A DNA stretch of 37,559 nt, from assembly GCA_032017425.1 (NCBI GenBank), contig DALZPW010000014.1. One strand, given 5' to 3'. Positions 22,042-29,903 of the stretch are shown piece by piece. Every line of letters begins with the position of its first letter. The first letter of the stretch is position 1. The notes under the pieces were generated by a model, which searched no databases, was not told where the DNA came from, and worked only from the letters and a program-made list of their open reading frames with translations. Source of the stretch: Faucicola tetraodonis (GTDB taxonomy: Bacteria > Pseudomonadota > Gammaproteobacteria > Pseudomonadales > Moraxellaceae). Made by a program: the position numbers and the translations under genes.

Positions 22042-24996
22042 TTAGGCTTGCAACATCGGTTTTAAGAATCGCCCTGTGTGTGAGCGCGCGTTTTGCGCCA
22101 CGTCCTCTGGCGTGCCCTCAGCGATAATCTCACCACCGCCCGAACCGCCCTCAGGGCCCAAATCGACAATCCAGTCGGCTGTCTTAATCACATCGAGATT
22201 ATGCTCAATCACCACCACGGTATTGCCTCGGTCACGTAGCGTATGCAAGATGTCTAAGAGCTTGGCGATATCATGGAAATGCAAACCTGTCGTCGGCTCA
22301 TCGAGCACATACAAGGTCTGACCGGTATCACGTTTGGACAGCTCTTTAGCAAGTTTCACCCGTTGCGCCTCACCACCTGAAAGCGTAGGCGCAGACTGAC
22401 CCAAACGAATATAACCCAAGCCGACTTCTTGTAAGGCTTGCAAACGGCGATAAATTGCCGGAATCGCCTCAAAAAATTCTGCCGCATCTTCCACCGTCAT
22501 ATTGAGCACGTCATTGATATTTTTGCCCTTATAGGTGATTTCCAGGGTTTCACGGTTGTAGCGTTTGCCTTGACACGCATCGCAAGGCACATACATATCA
22601 GGCAAAAAGTGCATCTCAACCTTAATCAAACCATCGCCTTGGCAGGTTTCACAGCGCCCGCCTTTCACGTTGAAGCTAAAGCGTCCTGCTTGATAGCCAC
22701 GAGCTTTGGACTCCGGCACTTGGGCGAATAGGTCACGAATCGGACTAAATACCCCCGTATAGGTGGCAGGATTGGAGCGTGGGGTGCGCCCAATCGGACT
22801 TTGGTCGATATCGACGACTTTATCCAGATGTTCTAGCCCAGTGATACTGTCAAACTCTTCGGCAACATGCGTGGTGGCGTTATTGAGCTGTGTGGTCGCT
22901 AGTGGCAATAAGGTGCGGTTGATTAAGGTCGATTTACCCGAACCCGACACGCCTGTGATGGCAGTAAATACACCAATCGGCAAGTTTAAGGTCACGTTTT
23001 TAAGGTTGTTACCTTTTGCCCCTGTTAAAGTCAGCATCAAGGGTTTGGCTTCGACTTTACCTTTTTTGGCTTTTTCTTTTTTCTCGCTTTCCGCTTTTTT
23101 CGCTTGGTTTTTGGTTAAGGGAATGGCGGAGTCTTGCATTTTTTCATATTTATCGTCATTGGCGATTTTGGCTCGGTGACGCACGGTTGGCACGGCGATT
23201 TTCTTTTTGCCTGATAAATATTGACCCGTTAATGATTCGGGATTTTTGGCAATGTCTTCTGCCGTCCCTTCTGCAATGATACTGCCACCATGCACACCAG
23301 CACCCACGCCCACATCGATGATATGGTCGGCTAGGCGAATGGCATCTTCGTCATGCTCGACGACAATCACGGTATTGCCCAAATCTCTGAGCCGAGTCAA
23401 CGTTTGCAGCAGGCGATCATTGTCACGTTGGTGCAAGCCGATTGATGGCTCATCGAGTACATACATCACGCCCATCAAGCCCGCCCCGATTTGGCTAGCA
23501 AGGCGTATGCGCTGCGCTTCACCGCCCGATAGGGTTTCGGCAGAGCGGGCAAGGGTGAGATAATCCAAGCCCACACTCACCAAAAATTCCAACCGCTCAC
23601 GGATTTCTTTGATGATTTTGGCGGCGATTTCGCCTTTTGCGCCCTCAAGTTTTAATTGCTCATAATACGCCATCGCTTCGCCAATCGATAGCTTGACCAT
23701 TTCGGCAATGGTACGGTCACTGACTTCGACATGGCGAGCGATTTCGTTTAAGCGTGAGCCGTGACAGGCATCGCAGGTAGCATCGGCAAGGTATTTAGCA
23801 AGCTCGTCTCGCACGATGTTACTTTGCGTGGTGCGGTAACGGCGCTCCATATACGGCAACACCCCTTCAAATGGCACGGTTTTAGTGGATTTGCGCCCCC
23901 GTTCATCAACAAAGTTAAAAGTCATTTTGTCTTTACCAGAGCCGTGTAAAATGACATCTTTGTGCTTTTTATCCAGTTGTTGCCAAGGCGCTTCCATATC
24001 AATATCGTAATGATCGGCAACCGTGGTCAGCAAGCCAAAATAGTAGGCGTGGCGTTTATCCCAGCCTTGAATCGCCCCTTGGTTGAGCGATTTTTCAGGA
24101 TGACCGATGATTTTTTCGGCAGCGAAATATTGGCGTTTGCCCAAGCCATCACACACGGGACACGCGCCATAGGGGTTGTTAAAACTAAACAATTTTGGTT
24201 CAAGCTCAGCAACCGAGCGATCGCAGACAGGACAGCTATGTTTGGCGGACAAAATTTTATCCTCAAACTCAGCATCCATGTCATGCAAGATAGCAATATC
24301 GCTACCCAGTCGTAAGGCGGTCTCCAAGCTTTCGGCAACCCGATTACCCAAGTCATCCCGCACTTTGAAGCGGTCAACCACCACATCAATGGTGTGTTTA
24401 AAAGTTTTGGCAAGCGGTGGCACATCGTCAATGTCATAAATTTCGCCATCGACCCGCAGCCGTACAAAGCCTTGCCCTTTTAGCTGTTCCATTAACTGGA
24501 TATGCTCGCCTTTGCGGTCATCGACGACGCGCGCGAGAATCATCAACTTGGTGTCTTCAGGCAATGCCATGACGGTATCGACCATTTCGGTGACGGTTTG
24601 CGCGACCATCGGCAGGTGGTGTTCTGGGCACATGGGCGTGCCAACACGGGCGTACAGCAGACGCAAATAGTCATAAATCTCGGTAATCGTCCCCACCGTG
24701 GAGCGGGGATTATGGTTAGTGGATTTTTGCTCGATGGCGATGGCAGGTGACAGCCCTTCGATGCTATCGACTTCGGGCTTTTCCATTTGTGATAAAAACT
24801 GACGAGCGTAAGCCGACAAGCTCTCGACGTAGCGGCGTTGTCCTTCGGCGTATAGGGTGTCAAAGGCTAGGCTAGATTTGCCCGAGCCTGATAAACCTGT
24901 GATGACGACGAGTTTGTCTCGTGGGATGTCGATGTCGATGTTTTTGAGGTTGTGGGTGCGTGCGCCACGAATTTTGATTGCGTCGTGCTGTGCCAT
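22042..24996 (-). CDS. uvrA: Excinuclease ABC subunit A
   Basis: DNA damage-recognition ATPase of nucleotide excision repair; acts as a dimer with UvrB. The protein has 984 residues. First Walker A GLSGSGKSS is at 34-42, a zinc module with CPVC (255-258) and CPVCDGLG (279-286), ABC signature LSGGEAQRIRLA (489-500), second Walker A GVSGSGKST (682-690), the second zinc module CETCQGDG...CDACQGKR, and a second LSGGEAQRVKLA. Residues about 597-652 are a Lys/Glu/Ala-rich linker between the two ABC halves, longer than the E. coli linker and accounting for most of the extra length over 940. ATG 24996 is the conserved start (MAQHDAIKIRGARTHNLKNI); the frame is open to 25131 but the extra 45 residues are not UvrA-like. 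Confidence 0.97.
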   Translation of the reverse strand: MAQHDAIKIRGARTHNLKNIDIDIPRDKLVVITGLSGSGKSSLAFDTLYAEGQRRYVESLSAYARQFLSQMEKPEVDSIEGLSPAIAIEQKSTNHNPRSTVGTITEIYDYLRLLYARVGTPMCPEHHLPMVAQTVTEMVDTVMALPEDTKLMILARVVDDRKGEHIQLMEQLKGQGFVRLRVDGEIYDIDDVPPLAKTFKHTIDVVVDRFKVRDDLGNRVAESLETALRLGSDIAILHDMDAEFEDKILSAKHSCPVCDRSVAELEPKLFSFNNPYGACPVCDGLGKRQYFAAEKIIGHPEKSLNQGAIQGWDKRHAYYFGLLTTVADHYDIDMEAPWQQLDKKHKDVILHGSGKDKMTFNFVDERGRKSTKTVPFEGVLPYMERRYRTTQSNIVRDELAKYLADATCDACHGSRLNEIARHVEVSDRTIAEMVKLSIGEAMAYYEQLKLEGAKGEIAAKIIKEIRERLEFLVSVGLDYLTLARSAETLSGGEAQRIRLASQIGAGLMGVMYVLDEPSIGLHQRDNDRLLQTLTRLRDLGNTVIVVEHDEDAIRLADHIIDVGVGAGVHGGSIIAEGTAEDIAKNPESLTGQYLSGKKKIAVPTVRHRAKIANDDKYEKMQDSAIPLTKNQAKKAESEKKEKAKKGKVEAKPLMLTLTGAKGNNLKNVTLNLPIGVFTAITGVSGSGKSTLINRTLLPLATTQLNNATTHVAEEFDSITGLEHLDKVVDIDQSPIGRTPRSNPATYTGVFSPIRDLFAQVPESKARGYQAGRFSFNVKGGRCETCQGDGLIKVEMHFLPDMYVPCDACQGKRYNRETLEITYKGKNINDVLNMTVEDAAEFFEAIPAIYRRLQALQEVGLGYIRLGQSAPTLSGGEAQRVKLAKELSKRDTGQTLYVLDEPTTGLHFHDIAKLLDILHTLRDRGNTVVVIEHNLDVIKTADWIVDLGPEGGSGGGEIIAEGTPEDVAQNARSHTGRFLKPMLQA

Positions 24997-25155
24997 ATTA
25001 AGCTTCTTATTGTGTGTTTTTGAGTGGATAATTTTGGTAAAAAGATGGGGTTTTAATGGGGTACAAAAGAAGATTTTCAATAATAGCTTACGCACAAAAA
25101 AAGTTGCTAAACTATTAAAAAATTTGAGCAACTCTAATTTATATTTTACTAAATT

Positions 25156-26214
25156 CTAATAATTCTGCACTATATACTTTGCTAAGGTATCGTATTCATT
25201 CGATATATTTTGCATCAAAGTAATTTGATTCGAAGCCCAACTACCCTTACCACTTAATTTTCTAGTGGGCTTTCCTTGACTAAGGTATTTGATTGGAATA
25301 TTTTGAATTATACTATCTGGAGCCATGACGTTTAAGTCTTCAATTTTAGCAACTGCTTGATTAGTTACAAAGCTAGGGACAGCTTGATATTCGGTTATAT
25401 TTATTAGGCTGTGAATTAGTTTATCATCTACAGCATCTTTAATTGATTTATGATGTGCAGCATCTGCCCCAACTTCAGATTTTAAACCATTAGTTGCTCT
25501 TGTATCAAAACCATTAAATATCCATCCTCCAAATTTAGGTTCACCTTGAGTCTTAATAAATCTGTCACTTGGATTGCTTTCAAGATATCTTTGTTTACCT
25601 TGTTCCCAATCTCGAATAAATTTCGGTAACATATCTCCAATCAATCCAACGCAATAAGAAGAGAATAAATCAGGAGTACAAGGAACAAGAAAGTAATCTG
25701 AACAATACAGTGCAGAACGCACTAAGGTATTAAAGGAAGGAGGCAAATCGATTAAAACATAATCGTATTCAATATCATATGTTTCTTGTGCAGCCTTAGT
25801 AATTAAACTAGGTAACATGAATCTGTATAAACCAGAGCCACTTACTACATCTGTACCTACATTTAGAATATCAGAAAAAGTATTTAACCAAAAATCACCA
25901 GGAACTATATTTAGTTCACCTCTATCTGTCTGTTTTTTAGGTTCAAAAACATATAATTTTCCATGTGTATTTTGCTGAATATAGGGTAATGCAAAAGCTT
26001 TAATAGTTTGACCAAAAGGATGCTGATTATCAGTTTCGAGAAGCTCCGCAAATTCTTCATCACCAATACTTGCAATAGACAAATTACATTGAGGATCAAA
26101 ATCAATCATTAATACTTTTTTATCCATATCAGCAAGTGCCACTCCTAAATTCCATAAAATTGAAGTTTTACCAACGCCACCTTTATTATTAAAAACAGAA
26201 ATCGTTATAGCCAT
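25156..26214 (-). CDS. Orphan ParA/MinD-type ATPase, AT-rich
   Basis: A 352-residue P-loop ATPase. The deviant Walker A is KGGVGKTS (11-18, signature lysine Lys11), the A' motif is DFDPQCNLS (38-46), and the Walker B region is YDYVLIDLPPS. ParA proteins move or position cargo (chromosomes, plasmids, protein clusters) by ATP-driven dimerisation on DNA or membrane. It is longer than usual: the C-terminal 120 residues have no match I recognise. No parB or parS-like inverted repeat is adjacent. Base composition is visibly more AT-rich than its neighbours, with many A/T-ending codons, which suggests acquisition by transfer. AAGGA lies 6 nt before ATG 26214. Divergent from the gene at 26413; cargo unknown. 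Confidence 0.85.
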   Translation of the reverse strand: MAITISVFNNKGGVGKTSILWNLGVALADMDKKVLMIDFDPQCNLSIASIGDEEFAELLETDNQHPFGQTIKAFALPYIQQNTHGKLYVFEPKKQTDRGELNIVPGDFWLNTFSDILNVGTDVVSGSGLYRFMLPSLITKAAQETYDIEYDYVLIDLPPSFNTLVRSALYCSDYFLVPCTPDLFSSYCVGLIGDMLPKFIRDWEQGKQRYLESNPSDRFIKTQGEPKFGGWIFNGFDTRATNGLKSEVGADAAHHKSIKDAVDDKLIHSLINITEYQAVPSFVTNQAVAKIEDLNVMAPDSIIQNIPIKYLSQGKPTRKLSGKGSWASNQITLMQNISNEYDTLAKYIVQNY

Positions 26215-26412
26215 AAAAAATCCTTAGTTAAAATTGTATTTAATAACGCTAAAATGCGAACGACTCAACAAAATTCTTGAGAAGTCTTATAATTATATTA
26301 TGTGCTATCAAATTATTTGCAAGGATTTTAACTATATTTTTTCACTATATAATTGCTATACTTTAAGAAACTAAAAATTAGCAATTGTGACAGCATGATT
26401 TGAGATTTTAAA

Positions 26413-27402
26413 ATGGCAACCTTAACCGACGAACAAAACGACTTCCTAAAAAGCCACCATATCCCAATGGACAAAACCTTTGACGCCAGCGGACTATCGA
26501 GCAAAGAATACAAAGCCAAAATGAAAGAAAATGGCGCGCTCGTTGCTTACGGTGTACCGCCCTGCCCAAAAGGTCACACCCTCAAAAACAAACAAGCAAA
26601 CTGCCTACAATGCAACCCCCAAGCCATCGCATCGCTCAAACGCCAAGCTACCCCAGGGGAGGTGTATATCGCCGTCTCACCCAGTCAGTTGCTTGCCAAA
26701 ATCAGCCTCGTTGAAAACGCGAGCGATATCATCCCGCAATTAAATAGCGAAAATCATGCCGAAATCAACGATTGGGTATTAGCGATGACAGGTCGCACCG
26801 ACTCCATCGGACAAATGGAAAACCACTTGCAGCAGCGCCTTGCCGATTACCAAGTACCCAGAAAACTCACTGCCGATGGCAAAACCACCAAAGCCTCGGG
26901 CGTGTACGACGTCGATGTACATGACGCGCTTGAAGTAATTAATCAAATGCCTTTTACCTTAAGCGAAATTGATAACGCCGTGATGGATGATTTTCACGCC
27001 CGCTATAGCGATAAACAGCTTCGCGAGCAGCAGCAAACTGAGCAGTTAGCGATGGAAGAGGCAGCGCGTAAACAAGCAGAACTTGCCGAACAAGCGCGAC
27101 AAAAACAGGCTAAGCTTGAAGAACAGCGCCAACTACAACAACAAGCCAAAGAGCAAAAATTGGCACAAAAACAACAACGCCAACAGCAACTTGACGCCAA
27201 AAAAGCGCAAAAACAGCAAAAAATCGCCACCCAAGTGAAGCATAGCCCGTTAGAGGGCGCGCTAGTGGCTACCCCAAAATCATCATCTATCAAGCAGTCA
27301 CCGCAAGGATTTTTTGACAACCAAAAAAATGTGATGTGGCTGATGATTGTTATCGCGGTGATTTTAGCCATCATGGTAACCGCTTACGCAATGCTAAAAT
27401 AA
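26413..27402 (+). CDS. Zinc-ribbon / GIY-YIG-like / coiled-coil tail-anchored protein
   Basis: A 329-residue protein of mixed build. Residues 1-50 contain HHIPMDKTFDASGLSSKEY, a pattern I associate with GIY-YIG (T5orf172/MUG113-type) nuclease-like proteins. A zinc-binding set follows: CPKGH (51-55) and CLQC (64-67). A GIY-YIG-like segment spans about 83-178: GEVYIAVSPSQLLAKISL, INDWVLAM, then IGQMENHLQQRL with the usual glutamate. The second-motif glycine and the catalytic arginine of active enzymes seem to be missing, so it may be inactive. About 198-275 is a Gln/Lys/Glu-rich coiled coil, and 307-328 a single C-terminal membrane helix. No strong ribosome binding site. Divergent from the ParA-like gene. 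Assignment is from motif memory. Confidence 0.6.
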   Translation: MATLTDEQNDFLKSHHIPMDKTFDASGLSSKEYKAKMKENGALVAYGVPPCPKGHTLKNKQANCLQCNPQAIASLKRQATPGEVYIAVSPSQLLAKISLVENASDIIPQLNSENHAEINDWVLAMTGRTDSIGQMENHLQQRLADYQVPRKLTADGKTTKASGVYDVDVHDALEVINQMPFTLSEIDNAVMDDFHARYSDKQLREQQQTEQLAMEEAARKQAELAEQARQKQAKLEEQRQLQQQAKEQKLAQKQQRQQQLDAKKAQKQQKIATQVKHSPLEGALVATPKSSSIKQSPQGFFDNQKNVMWLMIVIAVILAIMVTAYAMLK

Positions 27403-27525
27403 TGGGGCTGAAACAATAAAGCCAAAATAATAAGGCTTAAATAATTTTTATTGCCAATAAATTCTCTGTGATAAAAATTAGGCATATAATAAGCCGTTTT
27501 TGGCAAAATTTTGTGAGCCACAATG

Positions 27526-27570
27526 TCAGTGAAATCAACGTCAGTAAAATCAACGTCAGTAAAATCAACG
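27526..27570 (+). repeat. 3 x 15-bp tandem repeat before the YajR-like gene
   Basis: Three direct copies of tcagtaaaatcaacg (the first with one mismatch) at 27526, 27541 and 27556. If the upstream ATG 27523 is used, they encode three SVKST pentapeptides in frame; if translation starts at 27580 they are leader sequence. Confidence 0.9.
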
Positions 27571-27579
27571 TCGAGAAAT

Positions 27580-28962
27580 ATGAGTCACAACTCCTCCATG
27601 AATGCATCCGAAAAGAAAGCGATTGCCGGGTTGGGCGGTATCTTTGCCTTGCGCATGCTCGGACTATTCATGATTGTGCCTGTGTTTGCCGTGTATGGAA
27701 CACAATATGCACACGCCACGCCGTTTTTGATTGGATTGGCGATTGGTATCTATGGCTTAGGGCAGGCGATTTTTCAGATTCCCATGAGTTTTTTGGCGGA
27801 CAAATATCCGCGTAAACCGATTATCATTGCAGGGTTATTGGTGTTTGCGCTCGGGGGAGCGATTTGCGCCTTATCAACAGACATCTATATGGTGATATTG
27901 GGGCGTTTGATTGCCGGCAGTGGCGCGGTTTCAGCAGTGGTGATGGCACTACTCGCGGATGTGACCCGTGAAGAGCATCGCACCAAAGCGATGGCAACCA
28001 TGGGGCTGACCATTGCCATGTCGGTAATGGTCGCATTTGGGCTCGGTCCGATTTTGACGCATGTGCTCGATATTTCAGGCTTGTTTTGGGTGACAGTGGC
28101 GTCCGCTATTTTCGCCATTGGCTTACTGTGGATTGTGCCCACCCCAAATCGGGTACTAAAGCACAATCTCAATAATCACTCAGTTAAAGCACAGTTTGCT
28201 GAAGTATTAAAAATTGCCGATATTAACCGGTTGCACTTGGCGATTTTTGCGCTGCATCTGTCAATGACAGCGATGTTTACCTTATTGCCGCACCAGTTTC
28301 ATGATGTGCTCGGCTTGACGGTGGCGCAGCAAGGTTTTGTGTATTTGCCGCTACTATTATTGGGCTTTATCATTGCGGTTCCACTGATTATCATCGCAGA
28401 AAAAAAACGGCAAATGCGCGCCGTGTTTTTGGCGTCTTTAGCGACCTTGGTGGCGGGATTGGTATTTTTGGCAGTGGCTAGTCAGACCATCGTGGGTTTA
28501 ATTATTGGGCTTGCAGTTTATTACATCGGCTTTAATAGCCTTGAGGCGACCATTCCGTCTTGGATTTCCAAACGCGCGCCCGTTGCCAACAAAGCGACAG
28601 CAATGGGTATTAACTCATCTGCACAGTTTTTGGGTGCTTTTGTAGGCGGTGCCATGGGCGGTATTTTGCTGACCAAACCGATGTGGTTGTCATGGACGGT
28701 GCTCGCCATCGTGACTGTTATTGCGTTATTGTTTATCCTGCCGATTGCCGCCCCACCGTATTTGACCAGCCTAACGATTACCCTGCCAACAGGTATTGAC
28801 ACGAATGCATGGTCACAGCAAATTTTGGCGATTGACGGCGTGGATGAGATAGTGATGATGCCAAAAGAAAACATCGCTTATCTCAAACTGGATAAAGAAA
28901 AATTGACCGATGACACGCGACAGCATTTGTCACATCTTACCGGTCAGACGCTAGCAATTTGA
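27580..28962 (+). CDS. yajR: MFS transporter, YajR-like, with C-terminal YAM domain
   Basis: A 12-helix major facilitator of the inner membrane, 460 residues from this start. The N-terminus (MNASEKKA, then LGGIFALRMLGLFMIVPVFA) and FLADKYPRKPII (motif A region), GRLIAGSGAVSAVVMALLAD and LTREE-like spacing all match E. coli YajR. The last about 70 residues form the small soluble ferredoxin-like YAM domain (IDGVDEIVMM...AYLKLDKEK). Substrate unknown. Start choice: alignment to YajR favours ATG 27580 or 27598; ATG 27523 is in frame and would add 19 residues made of SVKST repeats. A TATAAT (27485) lies before 27523. Next to ssb downstream, a conserved neighbourhood with uvrA in other gammaproteobacteria. 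Confidence 0.85.
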   Translation: MSHNSSMNASEKKAIAGLGGIFALRMLGLFMIVPVFAVYGTQYAHATPFLIGLAIGIYGLGQAIFQIPMSFLADKYPRKPIIIAGLLVFALGGAICALSTDIYMVILGRLIAGSGAVSAVVMALLADVTREEHRTKAMATMGLTIAMSVMVAFGLGPILTHVLDISGLFWVTVASAIFAIGLLWIVPTPNRVLKHNLNNHSVKAQFAEVLKIADINRLHLAIFALHLSMTAMFTLLPHQFHDVLGLTVAQQGFVYLPLLLLGFIIAVPLIIIAEKKRQMRAVFLASLATLVAGLVFLAVASQTIVGLIIGLAVYYIGFNSLEATIPSWISKRAPVANKATAMGINSSAQFLGAFVGGAMGGILLTKPMWLSWTVLAIVTVIALLFILPIAAPPYLTSLTITLPTGIDTNAWSQQILAIDGVDEIVMMPKENIAYLKLDKEKLTDDTRQHLSHLTGQTLAI

Positions 28963-29046
28963 TGCAAAGTCTAGTAAAGTAATGGCATTGTACTTGCGCT
29001 AAATCCGCAAAGATTTGGCTAAAAATACTAGAAAACTATTAAGAAA

Positions 29047-29094
29047 GGCATCAAGAAAGTTATCAAAAAATTCATCAAAAAAGTTATCAAGGAA
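29047..29094 (+). repeat. 4 x 12-bp tandem repeat in the ssb leader
   Basis: Four adjacent 12-bp units (ggcatcaagaaa, gttatcaaaaaa, ttcatcaaaaaa, gttatcaaggaa) end 6 bp before the ssb start. The core atcaaNNAA is constant. The last copy supplies the ribosome binding site AAGGAA. Confidence 0.85.
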
Positions 29095-29099
29095 ATTCT

Positions 29100-29771
29100 A
29101 TGCGCGGCGTAAATAAAGTAATTATTGTAGGCAACCTTGGTTCAGATCCGGAAGTCAAACAATTTGCCAATGGCGGTAGCGTGACGCGTATTGCCGTGGC
29201 AACAAGTGAGCAGTGGAACGACAAACAAACAGGTGAGCGCCGTGAGCAAACCGAATGGCACCGTATTTCATTGTTTAATAAACTCGGTGAAATTGCAGCG
29301 CAATACCTGCGTAAAGGTAGCCAAGTCTATATCGAAGGTAGCCTTCGCACCAGTAAATACACCGATCAAAATGGCGTAGAGCGTTATGCCACAGAGATTC
29401 GTGCCGACCAAATGCAAATGCTTGGTACCGCAGGCGGCGTTCAAGGCGGTATTCCTAATAACAATACTGCAAGCACAACCTACCAAAATCAGCCCCAAGG
29501 TGGTTATAATCAAGTTGGCTACAACCAAGGAGGCAACCAAGCGCCCAATCATTTTGGCGGCTATCCAAACCAAAATAATGCCCAAACTAATAACCAAGCT
29601 GCGCCACAAGCGGGTCAAAATGCAGGATTTGGCAATAACCCATTTATGAATGGCAACCAAGCGCCACAAGGGGCAAATACAGCAAATAATCAGCCTGCCC
29701 AAAATCCCCAACAAAATCCAGCCATGGCAATGCCAAAACCAGGCGCAGTTGATGATGATATCCCGTTTTAG
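29100..29771 (+). CDS. ssb: Single-stranded DNA-binding protein
   Basis: Homotetrameric SSB that coats ssDNA in replication, recombination and repair. The protein has 223 residues. The OB fold is at about 1-110 (RGVNKVIIVGNLGSDPEV, WHRISLFNKLGEIAAQYLRKG, YIEGSLRTSKYTDQNG). A long Gln/Asn/Gly-rich linker (about 115-210) follows, and the conserved acidic tip DDDIPF recruits partner proteins. The linker is longer than in E. coli (178 residues in total) and contains repeats around NQAPQ/NNQ. AAGGAA, 6 nt before ATG 29100, is part of the 12-bp repeat array. Terminator at 29793. Confidence 0.97.
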   Translation: MRGVNKVIIVGNLGSDPEVKQFANGGSVTRIAVATSEQWNDKQTGERREQTEWHRISLFNKLGEIAAQYLRKGSQVYIEGSLRTSKYTDQNGVERYATEIRADQMQMLGTAGGVQGGIPNNNTASTTYQNQPQGGYNQVGYNQGGNQAPNHFGGYPNQNNAQTNNQAAPQAGQNAGFGNNPFMNGNQAPQGANTANNQPAQNPQQNPAMAMPKPGAVDDDIPF

Positions 29772-29792
29772 ACTTTAATTTTTACTAAGTTT

Positions 29793-29833
29793 AAAAAAAT
29801 CCTTGCACAGTCACACTGTTGCAAGGATTTTTT
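29793..29833 (+). terminator. Terminator of ssb
   Basis: AAAATCCTTGC and GCAAGGATTTT form a perfect stem, with ACAGT/ACTGT pairing inside, followed by T's, 21 bp past the ssb stop. The A-rich 5' side lets it act for the opposing gene as well. Confidence 0.92.
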
Positions 29834-29903
29834 ATGCCGTTTTTTCTGATAGTAGCCTGCTAGTAAGGTGCAGGGTCTAAGATGCAGATTTAAGTTACAG
29901 GGT

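Noticed and set aside
27003..27374. Cys-rich antisense ORF within the coiled-coil gene
   Set aside because: The Cys content is a by-product of Gln/Lys/Ala codons on the other strand; this is a shadow frame.
25086..27390. 9-bp direct repeat (gcttacgca) near both ends of the ParA/GIY-YIG cassette as a target-site duplication
   Set aside because: One copy lies inside the 3' end of a coding sequence and a 9-mer match over this distance is easily due to chance; no inverted termini accompany it.
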